This document shows, piece by piece, positions 1 through 7,934 of a DNA stretch of 64,000 nt; positions within the stretch are counted from its first letter, which is position 1; each line of letters starts with the position of its first letter. The notes below the pieces were generated by a model. It was not told where the DNA came from. It made no database searches and saw only the letters and a program-made list of their open reading frames with translations. This stretch comes from Saprospiraceae bacterium (GTDB taxonomy: Bacteria > Bacteroidota > Bacteroidia > Chitinophagales > Saprospiraceae): contig JANQQI010000130.1 of assembly GCA_028285085.1 (NCBI GenBank), positions 28,760 through 92,759 on the forward strand. The letters run 5' to 3'. The translations under genes were made by a program, and so were the position numbers.

Positions 1-690
1 ATTGCTGGTGATCTTTCGAGCTTCTTTAACCATGGTAGGGGAGTAGTCAACACCCACAAAGGTGGTGGCTGGATATTGCACGGCGAGTTCAGTAAAGAAT
101 TGGCCGTTTCCACAACCTAAATCTAATACAACATCTCGATTTTTTAACTCTAGCTGTTCGAATACTAATTCGTTAATGAAACGATTGCCTTTATTCATCT
201 GACGGGCAACTTCTTGGCCAGTGGCACCTTCTGGCTTGCGTAATTGAGCCGCTAGTTCACTGGGCTGAATCGTAGATCGGGAAAAAATAAGTTGAGCCAA
301 CTGATTTTGGATATCAGCAGGAAAGGGTCGGGCTTTACGATCGTCCAGATCAATGTGTACGCCAACATTACGACTTTCGGCGGCGAGCTCTTCTCGTTGA
401 TTGTACATTTTATGTTCGAAAATAACCGCCTTGTTTTTGGCTTCAATGAAACGAGATTGAATGACAATCAGATCGCCTGCTAGGATTTCGCGGAGATATT
501 TTAGATTTTGTTCCACGGCGACCATACCTTTGTTTGCTTCTCGAAGATAAGCTGGGCCAATGCCTGCCTTAGCCAATAAGTGCCAAGTCGCCTCGTCGAA
601 TTTGCCAAGATAATGCTGTACATTCATGTGGCCATTGAAGTCACAATGCCAAGGGTAGATAGTCCCACGATGCGTTTCGATAAATTCCAT
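1..690 (-). CDS. Acyl-CoA thioesterase (hotdog) fused to SAM-dependent methyltransferase, 3' end outside window
   Basis: The minus-strand frame is open from the ATG at 688-690 to the left edge, giving 230 residues with no stop, so the gene is partial at its C terminus. Residues 1 to about 130 look like a 4HBT/YbgC-type hotdog thioesterase: WHCDFNGHMNVQHYL near residues 14-28 is the family's D-x-x-GHMN-x-x-Y active-site signature. After a linker (about 130-155) comes a class I methyltransferase start with the SAM-binding glycine motif VLDLGCGNGQF and an acidic end of strand 2 (FVGVDYSP). The two folds are in one uninterrupted frame. Substrate is unknown; the thioesterase should hydrolyse an acyl-CoA and the second half methylate a small molecule. 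Domain calls are firm, the biological role is not. Confidence 0.85.
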   Translation of the reverse strand, partial: MEFIETHRGTIYPWHCDFNGHMNVQHYLGKFDEATWHLLAKAGIGPAYLREANKGMVAVEQNLKYLREILAGDLIVIQSRFIEAKNKAVIFEHKMYNQREELAAESRNVGVHIDLDDRKARPFPADIQNQLAQLIFSRSTIQPSELAAQLRKPEGATGQEVARQMNKGNRFINELVFEQLELKNRDVVLDLGCGNGQFFTELAVQYPATTFVGVDYSPTMVKEARKITSN

Positions 691-725
691 ATGTCTTACA
701 TTTGAGAAGCACTGATAAAGCTACT

Positions 726-733
726 CAAAGATA
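726..733 (-). promoter_or_regulatory. Putative Bacteroidota -7 box for the thioesterase-methyltransferase gene
   Basis: Read on the minus strand this is TATCTTTG, matching the TAnnTTTG -7 consensus of Bacteroidota, about 36 bases upstream of the ATG at 690. A good TTTG -33 box at the usual spacing is not visible, so support is partial. Confidence 0.35.
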
Positions 734-786
734 ATTGAGAATTGGACTTTTCTACCCCAATTTTATTTTCACCCTTTCCCGCTAAT

Positions 787-1569
787 TTAAGATACTTGGA
801 AAGTCCCTTCGATAACGAGTTTTGCGTGACCTCTGATTAATACCCGATCATTAATCAGTTCTAGATCCAACTGTCCACTCCGCGCGCTCAGCTGTCGAGC
901 TTTGAAGCGGAGCTGCCCACGCTCCTGTTTCCAAAGATCAACTAGTGCACAATGCATTGAACCTGTCACAGGATCTTCGTTGATACCAAGGTTGGGGGCA
1001 AAACAGCGCGAGACGAAATCGCAATCGGGTTGTCCGGCCCAGGCGGTAATACCAACTGCGTGGGGGTGTAGATGACTCAAGCGTGCAAAATCGGGTTCGA
1101 ATTGTTCCACTTCTTCGGCTGAGGATAAAACCAATAAGAGTTTATCCGCTTCGTAAGCCTTCTGGGGGTTTAAATCCGGGTATTCAAATTGCCGATCGAC
1201 TAATTGGCTGGAGATTCGCGGAAAATCCATCACAATCGTACCTGCTTCACGATGAACACTCAGAATACCTTTAGTACGGGTTTGAAAAATAATCTCTTGT
1301 TGGCCAGGCGCAACTTTATTGAAAATAACATAAGCGCTGGCTAAGGTCGCATGCCCACAAAGCTCAATTTCACAACTTGGAGAGAACCAACGTATGTCAT
1401 ATCCTGCTTTAGAGGGGACTAAAAAAGCGGTTTCGGGGAGGTTGTTTTCGGTAGCTATTTTTTGCAGAAGGCTGTCCTCTGGCCAATGTTGTAATAGGAT
1501 GACTCCTGCGGGATTGCCTTTAAATGCTTCTTGTGTGAAGGCATCAATTTGGTAAAATGGAAAATGCAT
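787..1569 (-). CDS. PhzF family isomerase/epimerase-like protein
   Basis: 260 residues, the usual length of the PhzF family (phenazine biosynthesis-like, diaminopimelate-epimerase fold). Seen: FTQEAFKGNPAGV near the N terminus, the ENNLPETAF segment whose Glu46 corresponds to the catalytic glutamate of PhzF, ELCGHATLASA at about 69-79, and the second half-barrel signature DPVTGSMHCAL. The protein is probably a cytosolic isomerase. No phenazine genes are nearby, so the name only denotes the family; most such orphan members have no known substrate. It is followed at 13 bases by no further family partner, and lies head-to-tail with the SnoaL-like gene (13-base gap), so the two are probably co-transcribed. 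Confidence 0.9.
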   Translation of the reverse strand: MHFPFYQIDAFTQEAFKGNPAGVILLQHWPEDSLLQKIATENNLPETAFLVPSKAGYDIRWFSPSCEIELCGHATLASAYVIFNKVAPGQQEIIFQTRTKGILSVHREAGTIVMDFPRISSQLVDRQFEYPDLNPQKAYEADKLLLVLSSAEEVEQFEPDFARLSHLHPHAVGITAWAGQPDCDFVSRCFAPNLGINEDPVTGSMHCALVDLWKQERGQLRFKARQLSARSGQLDLELINDRVLIRGHAKLVIEGTFQVS

Positions 1570-1582
1570 GATAATTAGATAT

Positions 1583-1936
1583 TTAGTTTTTGTAATGAGC
1601 TAGTACTTCGCAAACCCTGCCGTCACTGTTTAAGCGCATGACTTCAGCCGAGAGTCCACGCACACCATTATAGATGAGTGTAATGCTATCGACACCTACT
1701 AAGATGTGTAATAACTCAAAACGTAGATTTGGATAGTACTTCAAGCCTTTTGTAAAATAAGCGCGCAGTGCTGCCTTATCATTTATTTGGCCGTCGATCT
1801 TACCTAGTAATTGAGTAATCACTGGCGAGTTAAACTGAATGTCTTCGGCATAATGCGCCATAATTCGATCTAGATCGTGGCTGTTCCAGGCAGCAATCCA
1901 TTCGCGGGCTAATTTTTTAATATTGGCAGGGAGCAT
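1583..1936 (-). CDS. SnoaL/NTF2-like small protein
   Basis: About 117 residues with the NTF2/SnoaL-like cone fold signature: REWIAAWNSHDLDRIMAHYAEDIQF at the N terminus (helix, then D-x-x-x-I-x-x-x-Y-A-x-D) and a second half ending in SAEVMRLNSDGRVCEVLAHY. I chose the ATG at 1936; an in-frame GTG at 1963 would add nine residues (MIRIKTLIT) not typical for the family. Such proteins are enzymes or ligand-binding proteins of diverse role (polyketide cyclases, isomerases, stress proteins); no specific function can be given. It is transcribed divergently from the MocR regulator at 2033 and upstream of the PhzF gene. Confidence 0.8.
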   Translation of the reverse strand: MLPANIKKLAREWIAAWNSHDLDRIMAHYAEDIQFNSPVITQLLGKIDGQINDKAALRAYFTKGLKYYPNLRFELLHILVGVDSITLIYNGVRGLSAEVMRLNSDGRVCEVLAHYKN

Positions 1937-1948
1937 TGTGATGAGCGT

Positions 1949-1980
1949 TTTGATTCTGATCACAAAAGAACTTACATTTG
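1949..1980 (+). promoter_or_regulatory. Promoter of the MocR-type regulator gene (TTTG-N20-TACATTTG)
   Basis: TTTG at 1949-1952 and TACATTTG at 1973-1980 are separated by 20 bases, an exact match to the -33/-7 promoter consensus of Bacteroidota. A start near 1987 would give a leader of about 45 bases to the ATG at 2033. The -33 box lies inside the first codons of the alternative GTG start of the divergent SnoaL-like gene, another reason to prefer its ATG at 1936. Confidence 0.6.
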
Positions 1981-2032
1981 AGGGATTAAAACAGATTCAG
2001 TTTTTTGTTTTTTAACCAGATCAGATTAAAAA

Positions 2033-3472
2033 ATGTCTTCTGCAAAATCCACTTTTCTTTATCTCAATCTTTCCGAACAACTGGAAAAACTTATTCTCGA
2101 TGGTGTTTATCAATTGGGTGATAAACTCCCGTCTGTACGCGTCATGAGTCGGGAACGAGGTATCAGTATGAGCACTGTTTTTCAGGCATATTATCAACTG
2201 GAAAGTAGAGGATTGATTGAATCTCGACCGAAGTCTGGTTACTATGTTCGCTATAATGTTCAACAAAAACACCAACCTCCCAAAGCCGTCTATGATATCG
2301 AATTGGCGGATCGGCCGATTAGTATTGATGAGATGCTACGCATTGTGTACGGACAGCTAAATGCGGAGGCGGTTGTTTCCTTCTCGATGGGGGCTCCGGA
2401 TATTAGCCTACTGCCCGTTGCCAAGTTGGATAAATCTATTCGACATGCGATTACCCAGCATCCCAAACATTGCTTGAACTATGAGGATATCCCCGGCAAT
2501 CCAAACTTGCGCAATTACTTGGCTCGGATGGCTTTTAACTGGGGAGGTGATTTCACCGCAGAAGATGTCGTAGTGACTGCAGGCTGTATGGAATCAGTGG
2601 CCAATTGTCTGGATGTGTTGACACAACCCGGAGATACAGTCGCTGTCGAGAGTCCGACCTATTTTGGATTACTCCAATTACTTCAAGAGATGCAGCTTCA
2701 GGTCTTAGAGGTGCCTACGGATCCGGTGCATGGAATAGATCTGAATGTACTGGAATCAGCTTTTCAGAATCAAACCACAAAGCTTTGTGTCCTTGTACCA
2801 AATTTTAGTAATCCTTTAGGTGCTTTAATGACCGACGAGCATAAACGACAAGTCGTGCAAATGCTCGAAAAATACAATGCCCATTTGATTGAGTCAGATT
2901 TATACGGTGAGCTCTACTTCGGCAAGCAGCGCCCTCGCACCTGTAAGTCTTTTGATCAGAATGACCGGGTCTTGTATTGTTCTTCCGTTTCCAAATCTTT
3001 GGCACCAGGATATCGCATCGGATGGTCAATCGCTGGCAAGTATACCCCAGCACTAATAAAGCGCAAATTGGTTCGTTCTGTATCAACCTGCACCTTAAGT
3101 CAGGTCGTTATGGCTCATTTTCTGGAAACGGGGCGTTATGATCTTCATCTGCGTAAGCTTCGCCAGGCTTTGCATGTTCAATCGATGCGCTATCTGAAAG
3201 CCATTTCGGATTATTTCCCGCAAGATATCCGGATCACACAGCCAAGAGGATCCCTTTATTTCTGGGTGGAGTTAGAAAAGGGGATTGATGCCTTTAACTT
3301 ACATCAGCAAGCAATGCAACAAAACATTAGTATCGCTCCAGGTCAACTTTTTTCTATATCCAATGCATATCAACACTGTTTTAGGATGAGTTTTGGACAA
3401 ATTTTTAATGATGAGATTGATACTGGATTGTACACTTTAGGACAAATCATCAAAAAAAATAAAAAAAAGTGA
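2033..3472 (+). CDS. MocR-type GntR/aminotransferase regulator
   Basis: 479 residues. Residues about 8-75 form a GntR winged helix (LSEQLEKLILDGVY, then KLPSVRVMSRERGIS, MSTVFQAYYQLESRGLIESR). After a linker, residues about 110-475 are a fold-type I PLP aminotransferase-like domain: VVVTAGCMESVANCLDVL, PNFSNPLGALM, and SSVSKSLAPGYRIGW with Lys321 as the PLP-binding lysine. MocR proteins bind PLP and regulate vitamin B6, GABA, taurine or other amine genes; some members of this architecture resemble 2-aminoadipate aminotransferases. The target is unknown here; the divergent SnoaL/PhzF pair is a candidate because regulators of this class often face their targets. Confidence 0.9.
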   Translation: MSSAKSTFLYLNLSEQLEKLILDGVYQLGDKLPSVRVMSRERGISMSTVFQAYYQLESRGLIESRPKSGYYVRYNVQQKHQPPKAVYDIELADRPISIDEMLRIVYGQLNAEAVVSFSMGAPDISLLPVAKLDKSIRHAITQHPKHCLNYEDIPGNPNLRNYLARMAFNWGGDFTAEDVVVTAGCMESVANCLDVLTQPGDTVAVESPTYFGLLQLLQEMQLQVLEVPTDPVHGIDLNVLESAFQNQTTKLCVLVPNFSNPLGALMTDEHKRQVVQMLEKYNAHLIESDLYGELYFGKQRPRTCKSFDQNDRVLYCSSVSKSLAPGYRIGWSIAGKYTPALIKRKLVRSVSTCTLSQVVMAHFLETGRYDLHLRKLRQALHVQSMRYLKAISDYFPQDIRITQPRGSLYFWVELEKGIDAFNLHQQAMQQNISIAPGQLFSISNAYQHCFRMSFGQIFNDEIDTGLYTLGQIIKKNKKK

Positions 3473-3552
3473 CGCGATTTCTAAACAAAATAAAACTTTG
3501 AATATTAATAGTATTACTTGTATTTTATTTAGTATACCCTTACCTTTACAAG

Positions 3553-3909
3553 GTGCTAAACGAAATCAAACATACCACATTGTCTCAAAATTCGCTGAAA
3601 GTGAAAAACCTATGTTTACGTACGGTCTTCATTGCTATTGCGCTGTTATTAAGTGCATCGGCGGTTCTTGATTTCTATATAAGTGGTGAACGGCATGAAT
3701 ATGTGGAAACTCTGGATAGTGAGTCAGAGGCTGAGCACGAAAATTCTCGTCAAAATGGCGATCTAGATAATGAGTTAGATGATCAATATCTTGTTGGTTA
3801 TTTTCTCAAATCTTCTTCTACGTCTTTTCTCGTTAGTCCGGGCGATCGAAACTCTAACTTAGATTCTTACTGCCTGGAAGTACCGACCCGGCCTCCAAGG
3901 TGGGGATAG
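3553..3909 (+). CDS. Small acidic single-pass membrane protein next to SulP
   Basis: 118 residues starting with GTG; there is no internal methionine, so a non-ATG start is required if it is translated. A hydrophobic segment (VFIAIALLLSASAVLDFYI, about residues 26-44) is followed by a strongly acidic, Asp/Glu/Ser-rich stretch (ETLDSESEAEHEN to LDNELDDQY) and a C-terminal tail ending PTRPPRWG. Topology would be a short N-terminal cytosolic tail, one membrane helix and an outside acidic domain. I do not recognise a named family. It sits 114 bases before the sulP-type transporter in the same direction, which makes an accessory role with that transporter an attractive but unproven idea. Confidence 0.55.
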   Translation: MLNEIKHTTLSQNSLKVKNLCLRTVFIAIALLLSASAVLDFYISGERHEYVETLDSESEAEHENSRQNGDLDNELDDQYLVGYFLKSSSTSFLVSPGDRNSNLDSYCLEVPTRPPRWG

Positions 3910-4023
3910 TTAATTATAATCCGTTTTTACCCGTTACAGAATTTCCAAATCTTTCCAAGTATAGCTTAAATCGGTGTAGATCCGTATAGCCATACAATTG
4001 TATCAATTCAAAATATTAACAAA

Positions 4024-5667
4024 ATGAGCCAGAATAAGAGCCAGGGATTACTGGCAAATCTTAAGAATGATCTGCCCGCTAGTATAGTCGTATTTCTAGT
4101 AGCTGTCCCTCTTTGTTTGGGGATCGCACTAGCATCTGGAGCACCACTTTTTTCAGGAATTATTGCCGGAATCGTCGGTGGAATTGTTGTTGGTGCATTC
4201 AGTGGATCTCAACTTGGGGTTAGTGGTCCCGCTGCCGGACTCGCGGTTATTGTTTTATCTGCCATTATTGAGCTAGGCGCTTTTGAAACTTTCTTGCTAG
4301 CAGTTTTCCTTTCGGGAATTGTCCAATTAGCACTTGGTTTTGCAAAAGCAGGTATCATCGGTTATTATTTCCCTTCCTCAGTGATTAAAGGCATGTTGGC
4401 CGGTATTGGGGTGATTATTATTTTAAAACAAATCCCACATGCCTTTGGCTACGATCAGGACTTCGAGGGAAGTATGGCTTTTAACCAACCTGATGGTCAT
4501 AATACATTATCTGAACTCTATTATATGCTAGATTTCGTGACACCAGGTGCGATCATTATTGCACTGTTGTCTATGGCGATCTTGATTCTGTGGGAGCGAC
4601 CGTTTATGAAGCGCATTCGTATTTTCCAGATCGTTCAAGGACCATTGATCGTCGTAGCTGCGGGGATTATCCTAAATCTGGTTTTTCAAAATATACCTGC
4701 TTTGTCACTCAAAGCAGACCAACTAGTACAAATCCCGGTTTCAGAAAGTCTATCGGGCTTCTTTGCTCAGTTTACATTCCCTGATTTCAGCCAACTGGCG
4801 AACCCGGCTGTCTACGTCACTGCGGTGACCATTGCCGTTGTGGCGAGCTTGGAAACTCTCCTCTGCTTGGAAGCTACGGATAAGCTTGATCCTTATAAGC
4901 GGGTGACTCCGGCTAATCAGGAGTTGAAAGCACAAGGGATCGGTAATATGGTTTCTGGTTTGATTGGTGGTTTGCCAATTACTCAGGTCATTGTACGTAG
5001 TTCAACTAATATTCAATCAGGTGGTCGCACGAAGATGTCTGCTATCGCACATGGTTTCTTGCTATTATTTTGTGCGATGTCGATTCCATTTATACTCAAC
5101 TTGATTCCTTTGGCGAGCTTGGCGGCGATTCTTTTTGTTGTTGGATACAAATTGGCTAAACCTGTATTGTTCCGTCAAATGTACAACCTAGGGTGGTCTC
5201 ACTTTGTGCCATTTATGGTCACGATTTTAGGGATTGTTCTTACAGATTTGTTGATGGGAATCGGACTAGGTCTGGTGGTTGCCATCTTCTATATTCTTTA
5301 TAACAATTATAAAAAACCTTACGTCTTTGAGCCGGAAGAACACCAAAACGGTAATTCGATCCGAATCAAACTGGCCGAAGATGTCACCTTTATTAATAAA
5401 GCAGCGATTCTGCGTACTCTGGACCAGATTCCGGATGGCGCTAAAGTGATTATCGATGCTTCCCGCTCCATCAATATCGATCAGGATGTTGTCGAAATCA
5501 TCGAAGATTTCAAAGCGGGGGCAGAGTATCGGGATATTGAAGTGGAAGTGATTGAGCGGAACGATGTCCGCAGAAAAGCGAATCAAGTACGTCATTTCCA
5601 GGAAACTATTGAGAGCCTGGACCTGGACGTACCCTCAAAGAATGGTAAAGTGCCAACAAAAGTTTAG
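4024..5667 (+). CDS. SulP (SLC26-like) inorganic anion transporter with STAS domain
   Basis: 547 residues. The N-terminal 420 residues are a hydrophobic SulP core beginning with LPASIVVFLVAVPLCLGIA and containing GSQLGVSGPAAGLAVIV, the anion-binding region of the family, then ATDKLDPYKRVTPANQELKA and GNMVSGLIGGLPITQVIVRS, both highly characteristic. A cytosolic STAS domain follows (about 450-530, VTFINKAAILRTLDQI, KVIIDASRSINID). Family members move sulfate, bicarbonate or related anions, usually with sodium or protons. No carbonic anhydrase or sulfur genes are adjacent, so the substrate is open; Bacteroidota members with this close sequence style are often assigned to bicarbonate/sulfate. 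Followed by a terminator at 5731. Confidence 0.93.
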   Translation: MSQNKSQGLLANLKNDLPASIVVFLVAVPLCLGIALASGAPLFSGIIAGIVGGIVVGAFSGSQLGVSGPAAGLAVIVLSAIIELGAFETFLLAVFLSGIVQLALGFAKAGIIGYYFPSSVIKGMLAGIGVIIILKQIPHAFGYDQDFEGSMAFNQPDGHNTLSELYYMLDFVTPGAIIIALLSMAILILWERPFMKRIRIFQIVQGPLIVVAAGIILNLVFQNIPALSLKADQLVQIPVSESLSGFFAQFTFPDFSQLANPAVYVTAVTIAVVASLETLLCLEATDKLDPYKRVTPANQELKAQGIGNMVSGLIGGLPITQVIVRSSTNIQSGGRTKMSAIAHGFLLLFCAMSIPFILNLIPLASLAAILFVVGYKLAKPVLFRQMYNLGWSHFVPFMVTILGIVLTDLLMGIGLGLVVAIFYILYNNYKKPYVFEPEEHQNGNSIRIKLAEDVTFINKAAILRTLDQIPDGAKVIIDASRSINIDQDVVEIIEDFKAGAEYRDIEVEVIERNDVRRKANQVRHFQETIESLDLDVPSKNGKVPTKV

Positions 5668-5730
5668 CCCTTCGTCGTTCTAGTCTAATTACGGATACAA
5701 TTGTGGTTATTTATATGATGTTGTCCTAGT

Positions 5731-5771
5731 GCGTCCGCTTAATTTAAGCGGACGCCGGACTTCTCTTTTTT
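5731..5771 (+). terminator. Rho-independent terminator after the SulP gene
   Basis: Perfect inverted repeat with 12-base arms at 5731-5742 and 5744-5755 (gcgtccgcttaa and its complement), followed by a pyrimidine-rich tract ending in six T at 5766-5771. Confidence 0.8.
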
Positions 5772-5800
5772 AACCGCTGTAAACCGTGTAACAATGTGAA

Positions 5801-5838
5801 ACTCTAATCCGGTCGAATTCGACCAGATTAGAGTTTTG
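5801..5838. terminator. Second hairpin between convergent genes, probably bidirectional terminator
   Basis: Inverted repeat 5801-5834 with 17-base arms (one mismatch) followed by TTTT on the + strand. It lies 11 bases past the stop of the minus-strand T9SS gene, so it can serve both convergent genes. Its core (5806-5828) recurs inside the KilA-N gene at 7196-7218 with one difference. Confidence 0.65.
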
Positions 5839-5844
5839 CCGTTT

Positions 5845-6801
5845 TTATAACTTGATTAATTTGAATTGTTGCTGGCCATCAGGGCTTTGTAGCTGACCGA
5901 TATAGCAACCCTTTGCGGGTAAAAGATCACCTAAGGGCAACTCAATCGTATGCATACCAGCGCTATATTGCCCATTAGACAATCGAGCTATTTCAGCGCC
6001 GGTCAAATCATAAATGACAACACTAAGCTGGGTGCTTTTTTCCAGTTGAAAACTCAATGTACTCTGTTGGTTAACGGGATTAGGAGCCAATGCAACGCGC
6101 GTGAATGGCGACTGGTCTACTTCCCGAGTACTGGTCAAAAGGGCAGCATCCAAATCATCAAAGTATTCTTGAGATTCTACGTTTACAGTAATGTTTTGTA
6201 ATGCACCAAAAGTGCGCACCGCTTGGTGATCTTCGGCGATAGATTCGTCAACTGGATCCCACATATCTGTTCCCAGGTAGGTGGTGGTGTATAATGCACT
6301 GGAAGAATCTTGAGGATTGTCGCTCAATTCAACCAGTACACCAGCAGGTGCTTCCGCGCGAATGATCATTTCGACGGCTTCATCCGCAGCCAAACCATCG
6401 TTGATTACCTCGGCAATGTAGCCGTTCCAATTGGGGATCGTTGGCTGGCTTTCATCCCAGGCATCGTCGGCTGGTCCACTTTGGGAGAAGGGGACGAAAT
6501 TAGGATAGACATCATTAGTTCCGGCGTATACCACCGCAATGTAAGTCACGTAGGTAAAAACCTCAGTTTCGGAAGCTAGGCCACATGCACAGAAGATGTT
6601 TGGGGCTTCAGTTTCTAATCGAAGGTTACCGATGCGGATTTCTACTTCGGAAAAATCTTCGCTGTAATTAATGTTCAAAGTGGCAATCGTATCGGGGTCA
6701 ACACAGGCCTGACTATTGGTCAAACAGAAGGCACTCAGTAATAAAGTTAAACTCAATAACGTGTAAAAGCGTCGAGTGGATTGGGAGGTAAAAGTGATCA
6801 T
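5845..6801 (-). CDS. Secreted protein with T9SS type A sorting domain
   Basis: 318 residues. N-terminal signal peptide (YTLLSLTLLLSAFCLTNSQA, cleavage likely after about residue 31). The middle (about 35-225) has no family I recognise; it contains few cysteines (CVDPDT, FCACG) and is acidic. The last 80 residues are a T9SS type A C-terminal domain: VALAPNPVNQQSTLSF, STQLSVVIYDLTGAEIARL, SAGMHTIELPLGDLLPAKGCYIG and a short final QFKLIKL strand. The protein is expected to cross the outer membrane through the gliding/T9SS machinery and be anchored or released at the surface. Cargo function unknown. Confidence 0.88.
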   Translation of the reverse strand: MITFTSQSTRRFYTLLSLTLLLSAFCLTNSQACVDPDTIATLNINYSEDFSEVEIRIGNLRLETEAPNIFCACGLASETEVFTYVTYIAVVYAGTNDVYPNFVPFSQSGPADDAWDESQPTIPNWNGYIAEVINDGLAADEAVEMIIRAEAPAGVLVELSDNPQDSSSALYTTTYLGTDMWDPVDESIAEDHQAVRTFGALQNITVNVESQEYFDDLDAALLTSTREVDQSPFTRVALAPNPVNQQSTLSFQLEKSTQLSVVIYDLTGAEIARLSNGQYSAGMHTIELPLGDLLPAKGCYIGQLQSPDGQQQFKLIKL

Positions 6802-7003
6802 AAAGCTTATAAATTTTAGGTTTAGAAATCAATTTTTAATCACTACCAAGAGTGATCTGTTACTAATGCACACGTGATTTCTGTGGGAAAGGTTGGGTTA
6901 GGGTTGAAATTTTGTAAAAGCCTATCCGGGGGATATCGTCTATTTTCAAAAAGAACAGTACCTTTATAGACGCCTTATTATCTACCGACTTAATAGAAAC
7001 ACT

Positions 7004-7852
7004 ATGGCTAAAAAAACCATCCTCGTCAACGGCGTTGAAATTCGCCTCTTACCAAAAGACGATGATTATATCTGTATCACAGATATTGCAAAGAGTGGGG
7101 GAGGAGACCCTTCAGACATTATCAAAGCTTATCTGCGTAACCGAAATAATATTCAGTTTTTAGGGCTGTGGGAACAATTGCACAATGAAGATTTTAATCT
7201 GGTCGAATTCGACCAGATATGGGACCGGACCGGGTTGAATAATTTCACACTTTCTGTAAAAGAATGGATTAGTAAAACGGGAGCGAACGGTATTCAGGCC
7301 CGGGCGGGGCGCTACGGTGGTACTTATGCCCAACGCGACATTGCATTGCACTTTTGCACTTATTTTAATTCGGCCTTTTATCTTTATCTAATTAAAGAAT
7401 TTGATCGGTTGAAAGCGGAAGAGGCTAAACAGCTTAACACCGAATGGGACATCAAACGCATCATGTCTAAAGCCAACCACCGAGTACATACCGAAGCCAT
7501 TCGGCAGCACTTGATCCCGGAGCGTTTACAATATTCTAAAGTCGAGGGTAAATATTTTGCCAGCGAAGTCGATCTGATCAACTTAGCCTTGTTCGGCCAA
7601 ACCGCTCGGCAGTGGCGCCAAGCGAATCCCGATAAAAATGGAAATATGCGGGATTATGCAACTAGTGAACAACTTTTAGTGTTATCGAATCTACAAAGTC
7701 TCAACGCCAGCTTACTCGCTTGGGATTGCGATCAAGCGCAGCGATTCGATATTTTGAATAAAACTGCTATTGAACAAATGGAGATTTTACTCAACAATCC
7801 TGCCTTAAAAGCCCTCGAAGCCAAATCAAATCAACCCAAAAAGCTAGAGTAG
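7004..7852 (+). CDS. KilA-N domain protein
   Basis: 282 residues. Residues about 1-145 are a KilA-N domain: DDYICITDIAKS, IIKAYLRNRNNIQFLGLWE, LSVKEWISKTGANGI, RAGRYGGTYAQRDIALHF and YLYLIKEFDRLK are all typical. The C-terminal half (about 145-282) is helical and of the type often found after KilA-N in bacteria. KilA-N is a DNA-binding module known from phage and large DNA viruses; chromosomal bacterial copies are common and mostly uncharacterised. No phage genes are nearby. The gene contains a perfect 22-bp palindrome at 7197-7218. Role: probable DNA-binding protein, target unknown. Confidence 0.88.
   Translation: MAKKTILVNGVEIRLLPKDDDYICITDIAKSGGGDPSDIIKAYLRNRNNIQFLGLWEQLHNEDFNLVEFDQIWDRTGLNNFTLSVKEWISKTGANGIQARAGRYGGTYAQRDIALHFCTYFNSAFYLYLIKEFDRLKAEEAKQLNTEWDIKRIMSKANHRVHTEAIRQHLIPERLQYSKVEGKYFASEVDLINLALFGQTARQWRQANPDKNGNMRDYATSEQLLVLSNLQSLNASLLAWDCDQAQRFDILNKTAIEQMEILLNNPALKALEAKSNQPKKLE
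7197..7218. repeat. Perfect 22-bp palindrome inside the KilA-N gene, near-copy at 5806-5828
   Basis: ATCTGGTCGAA followed by its exact reverse complement. The 23-base stretch 7196-7218 matches 5806-5828 at 22 positions (difference C5810 versus T7200). In the gene it encodes a conserved-looking V-E-F-D stretch of the KilA-N domain. Confidence 0.8.
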
Positions 7853-7876
7853 TCATAGTTTAGATAGATTTTACTC

Positions 7877-7898
7877 CGCTAAAAAGCTATTTTTGCGG
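7877..7898. promoter_or_regulatory. Hairpin and possible -7 box between KilA-N and metH
   Basis: The interval 7877-7898 is a near-palindrome (CCGC-t-AAAAA, gcta, TTTTT-g-CGG). It can act as a weak terminator for the KilA-N gene, and also contains TATTTTTG (7888-7895), a match to the Bacteroidota -7 box, 40 bases before the metH start. No clear -33 box. Which role applies cannot be decided from sequence. Confidence 0.35.
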
Positions 7899-7934
7899 GG
7901 AAAAGTAAAAATGGCCTAAATACTTGTATTAGAT

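Noticed and set aside
252..467. 71-residue minus-strand ORF
   Set aside because: Out of frame inside the thioesterase-methyltransferase gene, which has clear domain motifs over the same bases.
5266..5595. 109-residue antisense ORF in the SulP gene
   Set aside because: Overlaps the STAS domain coding; composition is that of a shadow frame.
7853..7934. Cobalamin or SAM riboswitch before metH
   Set aside because: Only 82 bases; no B12-box or SAM riboswitch core could be recognised.
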